The position numbers and the translations under genes were made by a program. The notes beneath the pieces were generated by a model. It saw only the letters and a program-made list of their open reading frames with translations. It had not been told where the DNA came from and made no database searches. From Bacillota bacterium (GTDB taxonomy: Bacteria; Bacillota; Clostridia; Christensenellales; Aristaeellaceae): 64,000 nucleotides of DNA. The stretch lies in assembly GCA_023404345.1 (NCBI GenBank), contig JAEYCB010000061.1, positions 1-64,000 on the forward strand, read 5' to 3'. Below are positions 25,264 to 34,474 of this stretch, piece after piece. Every line of letters starts with the position of its first letter. Positions within the stretch are counted from its first letter, which is position 1.

Positions 25264-26079
25264 ATGAAAATGACCGCATGGGACAGAGTTTTATCGGCGC
25301 TTTCCGGCGTCCTGATTGCCCTAGCCGGGCTGTGGCTCCTGGGACTGGGTCTGGGCGTGTTACCCCCTTGGCTGGATGCGGTATGGTTGAACGCTTCCTT
25401 TACATGGTGGCAGCGCGCGATGATGGTTGTGGCGGCGCTGGCGCTGATGGCGCTGGGCCTGCGCGATATGCTGCTCCTGTTCCGCCGCAGGCGTGAAAAG
25501 GGCTTTATCATCCAGCATTCGGAATATGGGGACATGAGCATCTCCATGAAAGCGCTGGAAAGCATGGTGCAAAAATGCGTGGCCACGCATCAGGAGTTGA
25601 CGGTCAACGCTACGCATATCCAGCATGCCCGCGAGGGTATCATCGTGGATATCAAGATCACGCTGCTTGGCGGGGTCAATATCCCCCTTACGGTCAATGC
25701 GCTTCAAAAGCAGATCAAGCAATACATTACCTCCTGCAGTGGCGTGGATGTGCACAAGGTGCGTGTGATGGTGGAGACAGACGCGCGCGCAGCTTCTGAG
25801 ACAGAGGCGCAGCCGGTACCCGACGCATCCATTCCCGCAGCGCCAGCGCCCTTGGCGGACGGTATTGAGGAACCTATTTTCCGTCATGTGGAAGAGCCGG
25901 CCAGCTACGCTGTCTCTGCCGAGGAGCACTTGGAAGACAGCCAGGAGACGGCGGTGCAGCCGGATGCTGTGCCGGACGTGCCGGCGGCTGATCAGGAGGA
26001 GGATGAATCCGCGCCGGATACGCCTGCGCGGCGGGAAGCAATAGCCGTGGAGAGCGTTGAAGGGGAGGAGAATGTATAA
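25264..26079 (+). CDS. amaP: AmaP-like Asp23 membrane anchor
   Basis: A 271-residue protein with two N-terminal membrane helices (about 10-32 and 50-72), a short RRRREK basic loop and an Asp23-like domain (about 85-180, GIIVDIKITLLGG). A long acidic tail of about 85 residues follows. The arrangement matches the alkaline-shock membrane anchor AmaP, which tethers Asp23. ATG 25264 follows GGGAGGGTG. Its stop overlaps the next start, so translation is coupled. The long acidic tail is longer than I expect for the family. Confidence 0.88.
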   Translation: MKMTAWDRVLSALSGVLIALAGLWLLGLGLGVLPPWLDAVWLNASFTWWQRAMMVVAALALMALGLRDMLLLFRRRREKGFIIQHSEYGDMSISMKALESMVQKCVATHQELTVNATHIQHAREGIIVDIKITLLGGVNIPLTVNALQKQIKQYITSCSGVDVHKVRVMVETDARAASETEAQPVPDASIPAAPAPLADGIEEPIFRHVEEPASYAVSAEEHLEDSQETAVQPDAVPDVPAADQEEDESAPDTPARREAIAVESVEGEENV

Positions 26080-26309
26080 TGGAAACCGGTGAAAAAAAGA
26101 GCCCGCTTCGTGTTGGTACGCCCCTGTGCGGCCTGCTGTGTGGCCTCGTGGGCGTGGTGATCGCGCTGGCGCTTCTTTTGCTGGGCTTCTGGCGCACGCT
26201 GTTTGTGGCACTGTTCTTTGTGGCAGGCTATTTTGTGGGCGCGTGTCGGAACAAAACGGAGCTGATCAAGGGCTGGATCAACCGCCTGTTCCCACCTAAG
26301 GGTGAGTGA
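26079..26309 (+). CDS. DUF2273 small membrane protein
   Basis: 76 residues with two hydrophobic segments (about 15-36 and 38-56) joined by GFWRT and followed by GYFVGACRNK and a positively charged tail. This is the small DUF2273 membrane protein that commonly accompanies Asp23 and AmaP. It overlaps amaP by one base. Function unknown beyond the envelope-stress context. Confidence 0.88.
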   Translation: METGEKKSPLRVGTPLCGLLCGLVGVVIALALLLLGFWRTLFVALFFVAGYFVGACRNKTELIKGWINRLFPPKGE

Positions 26310-26353
26310 GCGGAGATACAAACGATAAGGAATAACGGGGAGTGTTGAAAACC

Positions 26354-26803
26354 ATGGCGCGTTCGATTGCCAGGCAGGCTGCCATGCAGCTTTTGTATGA
26401 ACGTCTGTCCGGTGGGGAGGCCGACGACGAATCGCTCGATCTGGTTTACGAGCAGCTTTCCATGGCGCAGCCGGAGGGCAGCGCCCGGCTCAGGCCCAGC
26501 AAGGACGAGCGTCAGTACATCAGCGATGTGCTGACCGGCGTAGAGGAGCATCAGGCCGAGCTGGATGACAGCATTGAAAAACACAGCACCGGTTCATGGA
26601 CGCTCAGCCGTGTGCCGCATGTGGATCTGAGCATTCTGCGGCTGGCGGCATATGAACTGTATCATCGCGCAGATGTGCCCGACAATGTGGCCGTGAGTGA
26701 GGCCATGGAGATGGCCAACCGTTACAGCGAGCCCAAGAGCGGCCGCTATATCAACGGCGTGCTGGGCGCAATGGTGCGCGACAAGCAGGAGCCGCAGGCA
26801 TAA
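26354..26803 (+). CDS. nusB: Transcription antitermination factor NusB
   Basis: About 149 residues. The N-terminus MARSIARQAAMQLLYE and the C-terminal NVAVSEAMEMANRYSEPKSGRYINGVLGA are diagnostic for NusB, an all-helical protein that binds boxA RNA with S10 in rRNA antitermination. ATG 26354 is preferred since relatives start with M-x-R-x-x-R; GTG 26342 is an alternative. First of a tightly packed run of genes reaching to ispA. Confidence 0.95.
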   Translation: MARSIARQAAMQLLYERLSGGEADDESLDLVYEQLSMAQPEGSARLRPSKDERQYISDVLTGVEEHQAELDDSIEKHSTGSWTLSRVPHVDLSILRLAAYELYHRADVPDNVAVSEAMEMANRYSEPKSGRYINGVLGAMVRDKQEPQA

Positions 26804-26830
26804 CGCCCGCACGTGGAAAGGAGCGGGCTT

Positions 26831-27790
26831 ATGCGCGTGGCCCTGGGTTTTGATACCAGCTGCTATACCACCTCCGCGGCGGCAGTGGACGAGCATGGCG
26901 CGGTGGTGGCTGCCGAACGCATGCTTTTGCCTGTACGGGAGGGACAGCGCGGCCTTCGCCAAAGCGAGGCCGTTTTTGCGCATGTGCGGCAAATGCCCAA
27001 AGTGATGGAAAGGCTGGGAAGCCAGCTGGACGGTGCGCAGATTGTCGCCGTGTGCGCCTCCGCGCGCCCACGTGACGGAGAGGACAGCTACATGCCGGTG
27101 TTTACGGTGGGGCTGGGCCATGCCTCTGTGCTGGCCTCCACACTGGGCGTGCCTGTGTATGAAACATCGCACCAGCAAGGCCACATTGCAGCGGGGCTGA
27201 TTGGAAACGCTGCGCCGGAAGGGCCGTTCGTGGCATTGCATTTAAGCGGTGGCACTACCGAACTCTTGGACTGCCGGGAGGGTGCCATTACCCTGCTGGG
27301 TGGAAGTGAGGACCTGCATGCGGGGCAACTGGTGGACCGTGTGGGTGTGGCTCTGGGCCTGCCCTTCCCGGCGGGCCCGGCGCTGGAGCGGCTGGCCACG
27401 GCCTGCTCGGAGAATACGTCGGCCCTGCTGCCCACCAGCGTATCGCGTGACGGCCTTTCCTGTCACCTCTCCGGTGTGGAAACGCAGGCACAGCGGCTGA
27501 TTCAGGCGGGCGATCTGTCCCCGGAGCGCATTGCCGCCGAGGTGTACGATGTTTTGGCCCGTACGGTGGCACGTCTGCTTGACGGCGCATGCAGGCGAAC
27601 GGGCGCGCGTCAGGCGCTGGTGGTGGGAGGCGTGGCTTCCTCGGCGCTGCTGCGGCGGCTGGTAGGGGAAAGGTTGAGCCGCCTGAGGTCGCCCGTGCGG
27701 GTCCTTTATGGACAGGCACAGTACAGCGCCGACAACGCCGCAGGCGTAGCAAGTATTGGCATGCGGCGCTATCTGGAAGAACATTCATAA
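26831..27790 (+). CDS. M22/TsaD-like (Kae1) paralog
   Basis: A 319-residue ASKHA-fold protein related to TsaD, which makes the t6A modification of tRNA. It opens with LGFDTSCYTTS, has the metal-binding HQQGH (H114, H118), LHLSGGTTEL and a C-terminal VVGGVASSALLRR. The sequence differs from canonical TsaD in the first half, and no tsaB/tsaE genes are near. Clostridia often have a second M22-like protein between nusB and folD; I take it to be this one. Its role is unknown. ATG 26831 follows GGAGCGGG. Confidence 0.8.
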   Translation: MRVALGFDTSCYTTSAAAVDEHGAVVAAERMLLPVREGQRGLRQSEAVFAHVRQMPKVMERLGSQLDGAQIVAVCASARPRDGEDSYMPVFTVGLGHASVLASTLGVPVYETSHQQGHIAAGLIGNAAPEGPFVALHLSGGTTELLDCREGAITLLGGSEDLHAGQLVDRVGVALGLPFPAGPALERLATACSENTSALLPTSVSRDGLSCHLSGVETQAQRLIQAGDLSPERIAAEVYDVLARTVARLLDGACRRTGARQALVVGGVASSALLRRLVGERLSRLRSPVRVLYGQAQYSADNAAGVASIGMRRYLEEHS

Positions 27791-27809
27791 AGCAGGGAGG
27801 AGATTTTAT

Positions 27810-28664
27810 ATGCCGGCACAGCTTTTGGACGGCAAACTCATGGCTGCTGAACTGGAGGAAGAACTCAAAAAGCGTGTGGAGGCGCTGGCACAAAAGGGCT
27901 ACACGCCCGGCCTTACGGTTATTCTGGTGGGAGACGATCCCGCCAGTCAGACCTATGTCAGCAACAAGGAAAAGGCCTGCGCGCGCCTGGGCATTCGCTC
28001 GCGCACACTGCGTATGCCTGCCGACACCACCCAGGAAACGCTGGAAGCTGCCATCCGTGAAGCGAATGCGGATCCGTCCGTCAACGGCATTCTGGTCCAG
28101 TTGCCCCTGCCGCGCCATCTGGACGGCGATCGGGCGCTTTCGCTCATTTTGCCGGAAAAGGATGTGGACGGTTTCCATGATATCAACGCGGGCCGCCTGT
28201 CGCGCGGGCTGGACTGCGTAGTGGCCTGCACGCCCAAGGGCGCGCTGCACATGCTCAAACGCGCGGGCATTCCCATCAGTGGCAAGGAAGCGGTGGTCGT
28301 GGGCCGCAGCAACATCGTAGGCAAACCTATGGCGTTGCTGCTGCTTCAGGAAAACGCCACCGTCACCATTTGCCATAGCCGCACGGCGGATCTGGCTGCG
28401 CATACCCGTCGGGCCGATATTCTGGTAGCCGCCATTGGCAAGCCGCGCTTTATCACCGCGGATATGGTCAAGGACGGCGCTGTGGTGGTGGACGTAGGCA
28501 TCAACCGCGTAGACGGTAAGCTGTGTGGCGACGTGGACTTTGAGCCCGTTTCGCAGAAGGCATCCTATATTACCCCGGTCCCCGGCGGCGTGGGCAAAAT
28601 GACTATTGCCATGCTGATGGACAACACTGTGGCAGCGGCGGAAAAGGCGGCGGCCGCGCTGTGA
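27810..28664 (+). CDS. folD: Methylenetetrahydrofolate dehydrogenase / cyclohydrolase
   Basis: A 284-residue bifunctional cytosolic enzyme that interconverts 5,10-methylene- and 10-formyl-tetrahydrofolate with NADP. YVSNKEKACARLGI carries the catalytic Lys, GILVQLPLPRHLD and the NADP-binding VVVGRSNIVGKP follow, and TPVPGGVGKMTIAML is near the end. ATG 27810 follows GGGAGGAG. It overlaps xseA by four bases (GTGA), so the two are translationally coupled. Confidence 0.97.
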   Translation: MPAQLLDGKLMAAELEEELKKRVEALAQKGYTPGLTVILVGDDPASQTYVSNKEKACARLGIRSRTLRMPADTTQETLEAAIREANADPSVNGILVQLPLPRHLDGDRALSLILPEKDVDGFHDINAGRLSRGLDCVVACTPKGALHMLKRAGIPISGKEAVVVGRSNIVGKPMALLLLQENATVTICHSRTADLAAHTRRADILVAAIGKPRFITADMVKDGAVVVDVGINRVDGKLCGDVDFEPVSQKASYITPVPGGVGKMTIAMLMDNTVAAAEKAAAAL

Positions 28665-29908
28665 AAGGGCTGACGCTCACCGTATCGCAGCTCAATGAAT
28701 ATGTGCGGCGCTCGCTTGCATCCGACCCTATGCTCCATGGCCTGTGTCTGACGGGCGAGTTGAGCAATTTCAAGCGCCATACCTCTGGCCATTGGTACTT
28801 TACTCTCAAGGACGAGGAAGCGGCGATCAACTGCGCCATGTTTCGACAGGCGGCCATGGGCGTGCGGTTCCGCCCCGAAAACGGGCAGCGTGTGCGGCTG
28901 TTTGGCAGTGTGGGCCTGTACACCCGCACCGGGTCGTATCAGTTTTATGCAGATGCCATGGAACCGGACGGACTGGGTGAACTGTACCTGCGCTTTGAGG
29001 CGCTCAAGCAGAAGCTGGCCGGCGAGGGCCTGTTCGACCCGTCGCTCAAAAAGCCCCTGCCCCTGCTTCCGCGCGGCGTAGGCATCATAACCAGCCGGAC
29101 CGGAGCCGTGGTGCACGACATTGCCCGCGTAAGCTGGCGGCGTTATCCGGGCATGCCCCTGTACCTCTGTCCCGTCAAGGTACAGGGCGAGGGCGCTGCG
29201 GCGGAAATCGCCGCAGCCATCCGCCTGCTGGATGGCTTTTCGGCTGCAGACGTCATCATCGTGGGACGTGGCGGCGGCAGCATGGAGGATCTGTGGGCTT
29301 TTAACGAAGAAGTGGTGGCAAGGGCCATCGCACGCTGTCATACGCCCGTGGTCAGCGCCGTGGGACATGAAACCGATGTAACCATTGCCGACTTTGTGTC
29401 CGATGTGCGCGCACCTACGCCCTCTGCCGCCGCCGAGCTGGCTGTGCCCGAACGCGCGGCGCTGCTGGAGGCGGAACAGTCGCTCCTGAGGCGGATGAAC
29501 GCGGCGTTTTTGCATCAGCTTGCCCAAAAGGGCCTGCGCCTGGCCGCGGCACAGAAACGGCTGGAGGCCCAGTCGCCCGTGGGTGCGCGGGAACGCGCCG
29601 CTGCAAGGCTGGCCGCGGCGGTGACTGCGATGGATGCGGCTATGCGCCGCGCCCTGACGGCACGCGAACATGCACTCAGGCAGGCAACCATCCGGCTGAG
29701 CGCGACAGGCCCTGTGGAAACGATGCGCAGGGGATACGTTGTGGCGCTTTCAGGCGGAAAGGCCGTACGCAGCGCGCAGGCCCTCCGGCCCGGAGATGCA
29801 CTTCAAATCGTAATGGCGGATGGACGGGCCGGCGCGCAAGTCACTTACGTGGAGAAAGGATGGGCTGGCGATGGCGGGAAGATCGGCGAAAAAGACGGTC
29901 AGCTTTGA
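28661..29908 (+). CDS. xseA: Exodeoxyribonuclease VII large subunit
   Basis: A 415-residue protein starting with GTG. It has the N-terminal OB-fold (LTGELSNFKRHTSGHWYFTLKD), the catalytic region GVGIITSRTGAVVHD, GRGGGSMEDLWAFNEE and VSAVGHETDVTIADF, and a long helical C-terminal arm. Degrades single-stranded DNA to oligonucleotides together with XseB. Slightly shorter than the usual 440-460 residues, mostly in the coiled-coil. Confidence 0.96.
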   Translation: MKGLTLTVSQLNEYVRRSLASDPMLHGLCLTGELSNFKRHTSGHWYFTLKDEEAAINCAMFRQAAMGVRFRPENGQRVRLFGSVGLYTRTGSYQFYADAMEPDGLGELYLRFEALKQKLAGEGLFDPSLKKPLPLLPRGVGIITSRTGAVVHDIARVSWRRYPGMPLYLCPVKVQGEGAAAEIAAAIRLLDGFSAADVIIVGRGGGSMEDLWAFNEEVVARAIARCHTPVVSAVGHETDVTIADFVSDVRAPTPSAAAELAVPERAALLEAEQSLLRRMNAAFLHQLAQKGLRLAAAQKRLEAQSPVGARERAAARLAAAVTAMDAAMRRALTAREHALRQATIRLSATGPVETMRRGYVVALSGGKAVRSAQALRPGDALQIVMADGRAGAQVTYVEKGWAGDGGKIGEKDGQL

Positions 29909-30149
29909 GGACGGACTGAGCCGGCTGGAAGCGCTGGCAGCGCAGATGGAGGCGGGGGAGCTTCCGCTCGAAGACCTGCTCAAGCGCTATGAAGAAGGCA
30001 TGAAGCTGGCTTCTGATCTGGAAAAGATGCTGGAAGAGGCCAAGGGACGTATGCAGGAGATCAACGCCGGCCAGGGCGGTGAGCCGAAGCTGACGCCTAC
30101 GGAGATGGCGGAGCAGGGGAGCCTGCTGGATGAGCTGAAGGAAGAATGA
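29871..30149 (+). CDS. xseB: Exodeoxyribonuclease VII small subunit
   Basis: 92 residues, mostly helical, with the family core SFEDGLSRLEALAAQMEAGE and LPLEDLLKRYEEGMKLA. It overlaps the xseA end by 38 bases and the next gene region closely, typical of coupled subunit synthesis. The start at ATG 29871 fits the family N-terminus; an in-frame extension upstream lacks conservation. Confidence 0.95.
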   Translation: MAGRSAKKTVSFEDGLSRLEALAAQMEAGELPLEDLLKRYEEGMKLASDLEKMLEEAKGRMQEINAGQGGEPKLTPTEMAEQGSLLDELKEE

Positions 30150-30163
30150 AAGGAAGGATCGTC

Positions 30164-31084
30164 ATGGACGCATACCGCGAGGCGGTGGAGCAGGCGCTCA
30201 CGCAGTTTCCGCTGCTTATGCAGCAGGGCGAAGAACCCGTGACGCAGCCGCAGGATGGTGGATGGGAAGCAGACATGCCGCCGCAGCCTCTGCGTAGTGC
30301 TATGCGCTACAGTCTGCTTTTGCCAGGGAAGCGGCTCCGGCCCGTATTGCTGCTGGCTGCCTATCATCTCGTGCGGGATGACTGGCAGTGCGCGCTGCCC
30401 TTTGCCTGCGCCATGGAGATGATTCACACCTATTCGCTCATCCATGACGATTTGCCCGCTATGGACGATGATGCCCTGCGCCGGGGTAAACCCACCAATC
30501 ACCGCGTGTTTGGCGAGGCCATGGCGATTCTGGCGGGTGATGGGCTGCTGAACCTGGCCTATGAGACCATGCTTTCGGCTCCCATTGCGGCAGAGCGGCC
30601 GGAGCAGGCGCTCAGGGCAGCGGGGGAAATCGCAAGACGCGCGGGCGTCTGTGGCATGATCGCCGGGCAGACCGCCGACGTGACGTTGGAGGGTCATGAA
30701 CCTACAGCGGAAAGCGTGCGGTACATTCACCTGCACAAGACTGCCGACCTGATTACCGCGCCGGTGGTGGCAGGACTTACGCTGGCCGGAGCCACGGAGG
30801 CGCAGTTGGAGGCGGGCCGCGCCTACGGCCAGGGCATTGGGCTGGCATTCCAGATCGTGGACGACCTGCTGGATCTGGAGGGTGATGTGCGCCTGCTGGG
30901 CAAGGAAACCGGCATGGATGCGCAGCGCGGAAAGCAGACCTGGCCCACCGCTTTCGGTGTAGACAGGTCGCGCCAGGATGCCGCAAATGCCGTGGAACAG
31001 GCCGTTCAGGCGCTGTCGCTCTTTGGCGAAAGGGGAGCGTATCTGCGCGATCTGGCCCGAAAGACCCTTGTGCGCAAAGCATGA
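30164..31084 (+). CDS. ispA: Polyprenyl (farnesyl) diphosphate synthase
   Basis: 306 residues. Two aspartate-rich motifs bind the magnesium-diphosphate: IHDDLPAMDDD with DDALRRGKPTNH, and QIVDDLLDLEGD. It condenses isopentenyl with allylic diphosphates to make farnesyl or geranyl-geranyl diphosphate for undecaprenyl and quinone synthesis. ATG 30164 follows AAGGAAGGA; an ATGA overlap at 30146 is possible but has no own binding site. The usual next gene dxs is absent here. Confidence 0.94.
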   Translation: MDAYREAVEQALTQFPLLMQQGEEPVTQPQDGGWEADMPPQPLRSAMRYSLLLPGKRLRPVLLLAAYHLVRDDWQCALPFACAMEMIHTYSLIHDDLPAMDDDALRRGKPTNHRVFGEAMAILAGDGLLNLAYETMLSAPIAAERPEQALRAAGEIARRAGVCGMIAGQTADVTLEGHEPTAESVRYIHLHKTADLITAPVVAGLTLAGATEAQLEAGRAYGQGIGLAFQIVDDLLDLEGDVRLLGKETGMDAQRGKQTWPTAFGVDRSRQDAANAVEQAVQALSLFGERGAYLRDLARKTLVRKA

Positions 31085-31128
31085 ATGTTGTATCATGGTA
31101 AAAGCTTTCGGAAGAGGAGAGGAAACGG

Positions 31129-31596
31129 GTGCACGCAATCTGGGAAGTGCTTTTCAACCATGTGCTTATCGCTGCGCTGATTGGGTGGTTTGTGGCGCAG
31201 GGGTTGAAAATTCCCATTCACTATCTGGTAGAGCACGAATGGGACCTGAGCCGCTTCCATGGGTCCGGAGGAATGCCCAGCTCCCATACGGCGATGGTGG
31301 TTTCCGCCGCCATCATGGTGGGTGCGACAAACGGGTATGCGTCCGGGATATTTGCCGTTGCGGTAGTGGTGGCTCTGATCGTCATGTATGACGCGACCGG
31401 TGTCCGGCGCGAAACAGGACGGCAGGCCACGGTAATCAATCAGATTTTGCAGGATGTGCTCATCAACGGCAAGCCCATTTCGGATGCGGAGCTGAAGGAA
31501 CTGGTGGGGCATAAACCCATCGAGGTGGCCGGCGGCGCGCTGGTGGGCCTGGTGGTGGCAGGAATCTATATTTTGGCTTTGGCCGGTCAGGCCTGA
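31129..31596 (+). CDS. DUF212 divergent PAP2-family membrane protein
   Basis: 155 residues, GTG start after GAAGAGGAGAGGAAA. About four hydrophobic segments. SGGMPSSHTAMVV is the PAP2-like motif and DATGVRRETGRQA follows; these define the DUF212 (YuiD-like) group, whose phosphatase activity is uncertain as the classic PAP2 motifs are incomplete. It follows ispA by 44 bases, so a role in polyprenyl phosphate recycling is possible but not shown. Confidence 0.88.
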   Translation: MHAIWEVLFNHVLIAALIGWFVAQGLKIPIHYLVEHEWDLSRFHGSGGMPSSHTAMVVSAAIMVGATNGYASGIFAVAVVVALIVMYDATGVRRETGRQATVINQILQDVLINGKPISDAELKELVGHKPIEVAGGALVGLVVAGIYILALAGQA

Positions 31597-31617
31597 TTGC
31601 AGAAGGAGTTGTTTGCC

Positions 31618-32148
31618 ATGGATCATTTTATGGAAGAGGTTGTCGTAAAGCATAACCGCGGCGTGGAGAACGCGCTCTATATCCTGTCCAACATCGTCAT
31701 GGTGCTTGCTGCCCTGTGGGCCGTGATGTGCATTCAGATGCTGTTTATGCAGTTCAGCATCTATGCCCTGATCGAAGCACTGGTGACAGCCGGCGTGGCG
31801 GTGCTGCTGTTTTTGCGCCGAGACCGCCTGCGCACCGAGTACGAATATACCTTCACCAACGGCGATCTGGATTTTGCCCAGGTGTTCAACAACCAGAAGC
31901 GCAAAACGCTTGGCACCATGCGTGTGAAGAATGTGGAGGCGTTTGGTCCGGTGGATTCCAACGCTTTCCGCAAGCTGATCAACATGCCTGGGCTCACCCG
32001 CCGCAACTGGTTCTTGAACCGGGGCGCAAAGCTGTATTACTTCTACTATCAGAAGGAAAACCAGAAGACCGTCATCATCTTGGAACCCTCCGACGAGCTG
32101 GTGGAAATGATCCGCAAATACCTTCCGCACGGGGCGTATCAGGAATGA
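31618..32148 (+). CDS. Hypothetical membrane protein (DUF6106-like)
   Basis: About 176 residues. Two adjacent membrane helices (about 20-43 and 48-66) are followed by RRDRLRTEYEYTFTNGDLDFAQVFN, a beta-rich cytoplasmic domain. The layout resembles clostridial DUF6106 proteins from memory. ATG 31618 follows AAGGAG. Its stop overlaps the start of the desulfurase gene (ATGA), implying translational coupling. No function can be assigned. Confidence 0.7.
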   Translation: MDHFMEEVVVKHNRGVENALYILSNIVMVLAALWAVMCIQMLFMQFSIYALIEALVTAGVAVLLFLRRDRLRTEYEYTFTNGDLDFAQVFNNQKRKTLGTMRVKNVEAFGPVDSNAFRKLINMPGLTRRNWFLNRGAKLYYFYYQKENQKTVIILEPSDELVEMIRKYLPHGAYQE

Positions 32149-33305
32149 GCATGCAGGTTTATCTGGATAACAGTGCGACCACCCGCCCCTGCGTGCAGGC
32201 AGTTGAGGCCGTGGCGCAGAGCATGACCGAAGCGTTTCACAACCCTTCCGCGCTCTACGCGCCCGCGATGCGGGCCGAGCATGCCCTTACGGACGCGCGC
32301 CGCGCCATTGCCGCTACGCTGAATGCGCAGGAAAAGAACGTGATCTTCACCTCCGGCGGCACCGAGAGCGATAACCTGGCTATCTGGGGCCGCTTGGCCG
32401 CCATGCACCATCCGGGTGAGGTGCTCTATACCGCGGCTGAGCACGAAGCAGTCAAAAATGCCTGTCTGGAGGCTCAGGCGCGCTATGGTGTGGCTGCGCG
32501 GGAAATTCCGCTCCTTCCCAGCGGTACGGTGGACCTGGCTGCACTGGAAGGGATGCTTGGGCCGCAGACCGCGCTGATCTGTGTGATGCAGGTATGCAAT
32601 GAAACCGGCGTGATCATGCCGGTAAAGGAAATTTGCAACCTGCGCGACCGCCTTGCCCCGCAGGCTGCCATTCATGTGGACGGCGTGCAGGGCTATCTCC
32701 GTGTGCCGTTTTCGTTTAAGGAAACCAAAGTCGATTCCTATGCTCTCAGCGCGCACAAGATTCACGGCCCCAAGGGGGTGGGGGCGCTGGTGCTGGCGGA
32801 CGGTGCACGCATCAAGCCCATCGTGGCCGGTGGCGGTCAGCAGGGTGGCCTGCGCAGCGGCACGGAGAATACCAGTGGCATCGCGGGCATGGTGGCCGCG
32901 GTGCAGAGCTATCCTTCGGACGGCATGGAGCGCATGCGCGGTCTCAAGCAGCTGCTTCTGTCGCTTTTGACGGAGGCGCTGCCGGAAGCGACCATAGCGG
33001 GCCTTCCCGCGGACGACCCCATGAGCGCGGGGCATATTCTCAACGTGGCGTTCCCTCCCGTTCGGGCCGAAACGCTGCTGCATGCGTTGGAGGCGGACGG
33101 CATCTGCGTGGGGACCGGCTCGGCCTGCTCGTCCAAGAAAGGGCGCCGCTCGCCGGTACTCACGGCCATGCACCTGTCGCCGCAGGTGATGGACAGCGCC
33201 ATCCGCATCAGCCTGTGTCCCTTCAACACCGAAGAAGAAATGCGCTACACGGCTGAAAAGATCATTGAAAGGGTCGGTCAGCTGCGCCGGTTTACGCGCC
33301 GCTGA
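32145..33305 (+). CDS. Cysteine desulfurase (NifS/IscS class V aminotransferase)
   Basis: 386 residues. YLDNSATTRP at the N-terminus, SAHKIHGPKGVGAL with the PLP lysine, RSGTENTSGIAG and the active-site loop GTGSACSSKKGRRSP with the persulfide cysteine are all visible. It takes sulfur from cysteine. The next gene is thiI, so it probably supplies sulfur for tRNA thiolation (class as in Bacillus NifZ-ThiI pairs). Longer frames upstream run through the preceding gene and are rejected. Confidence 0.95.
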   Translation: MSMQVYLDNSATTRPCVQAVEAVAQSMTEAFHNPSALYAPAMRAEHALTDARRAIAATLNAQEKNVIFTSGGTESDNLAIWGRLAAMHHPGEVLYTAAEHEAVKNACLEAQARYGVAAREIPLLPSGTVDLAALEGMLGPQTALICVMQVCNETGVIMPVKEICNLRDRLAPQAAIHVDGVQGYLRVPFSFKETKVDSYALSAHKIHGPKGVGALVLADGARIKPIVAGGGQQGGLRSGTENTSGIAGMVAAVQSYPSDGMERMRGLKQLLLSLLTEALPEATIAGLPADDPMSAGHILNVAFPPVRAETLLHALEADGICVGTGSACSSKKGRRSPVLTAMHLSPQVMDSAIRISLCPFNTEEEMRYTAEKIIERVGQLRRFTRR

Positions 33306-33328
33306 TGCCAAAGGAGGAAGAAACCACC

Positions 33329-34474
33329 GTGCGCGAGGTTTTACAGGTTCGCTATGGCGAAATTTTTCTCAAGGGGCTCAATCGCCCCACTTTTTTACGT
33401 ATGCTGGTGGAACGCGTGCGCGACGCGGTCAAGTCGGTCGGAGGGCACGTATGGCTCAGCGATGGGCGCATCTATGTCAGCGACGCGGCCGATATGGATG
33501 AAACCATTCGCCGCGTGACCAAGGTGTTCGGCGTGCACAGCGTGTGCCGCGCTATCGAGATGGAGAAGGACGACTTTGAAGCCCTCTGCGCCCAGGCAGC
33601 AAAGCTCATGGAGGGCCATAGGGGCACCTTCAAGGTCAACGCCCGCCGCAGCGACAAGCGCTACCCCATGGATTCGCCCACCATCAACGTGGAGATGGGG
33701 GCGTATCTGCTGGAGCATCTGCCGGGGCTCAAGGTGGACGTGAAAAACCCGGAAGTCGTGCTTTCGGTGGAAATCCGTGATCTGGCTTATCTCTATACGC
33801 ATCCCATTCCCGCGGTTGGCGGCATGCCGGTGGGCTCCAATGGCAAAGCCACGCTGCTGCTTTCCGGCGGCATCGACAGCCCCGTGGCGGGCTGGATGAT
33901 CGCCAAGCGCGGCGTGCGCGTGGATGCGGTGCACTTTTATTCCTTCCCCTATACCAGCGAATGGGCCCGCGAAAAGGTGCTGGACCTTGCCCGCATCCTC
34001 AGCGAAAGCCTATGTGGTGTGCGCGTGCATGTGGTGCCGTTTACCGACATCCAGATGCAGATTCACGAAAAGTGCCATGAGGATTACACCACCATTATCA
34101 TGCGCCGCTATATGATGCGCATCGCCAACGCCATCGCCAAAAAGGAGCACTCTCAGGCGCTCATCACGGGCGAGAGTATCGGGCAGGTGGCCAGCCAGAC
34201 CATGCATGCCCTCGGCTGCACGGATGTAGTGGCGGATATGCCGGTGTTCCGGCCTCTGATTGGCTTTGACAAATCCGAGATCATTGAAATTGCGCAGAAG
34301 ATCGGCACATATGAAACCTCATCGCTGCCGTATGAGGACTGCTGCACCGTCTTTACGCCGCGCCATCCTGCCACAAAGCCCAAGATGGAGATCATTCTCG
34401 ACGGCGAAAGCAAGCTGGACTCCGAGGCGCTGATCGCCGCCGCGCTGGAAGGTACGGAGGTTGTCGACCTTTAA
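33329..34474 (+). CDS. thiI: tRNA 4-thiouridine sulfurtransferase
   Basis: About 381 residues: an N-terminal ferredoxin-like and THUMP domain (about 1-165) and a PP-loop ATPase domain with LLSGGIDSPVAGWM. Catalytic Cys in DCCTVF near 350 is present; the rhodanese domain of E. coli ThiI is absent, as usual in Firmicutes. GTG 33329 with AAAGGAGG eleven bases upstream gives the family-typical start VREVLQVRYGEIFLKG; ATG 33305, overlapping the desulfurase stop, is an alternative. Makes s4U8 in tRNA and may serve thiamine synthesis. Confidence 0.95.
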   Translation: MREVLQVRYGEIFLKGLNRPTFLRMLVERVRDAVKSVGGHVWLSDGRIYVSDAADMDETIRRVTKVFGVHSVCRAIEMEKDDFEALCAQAAKLMEGHRGTFKVNARRSDKRYPMDSPTINVEMGAYLLEHLPGLKVDVKNPEVVLSVEIRDLAYLYTHPIPAVGGMPVGSNGKATLLLSGGIDSPVAGWMIAKRGVRVDAVHFYSFPYTSEWAREKVLDLARILSESLCGVRVHVVPFTDIQMQIHEKCHEDYTTIIMRRYMMRIANAIAKKEHSQALITGESIGQVASQTMHALGCTDVVADMPVFRPLIGFDKSEIIEIAQKIGTYETSSLPYEDCCTVFTPRHPATKPKMEIILDGESKLDSEALIAAALEGTEVVDL

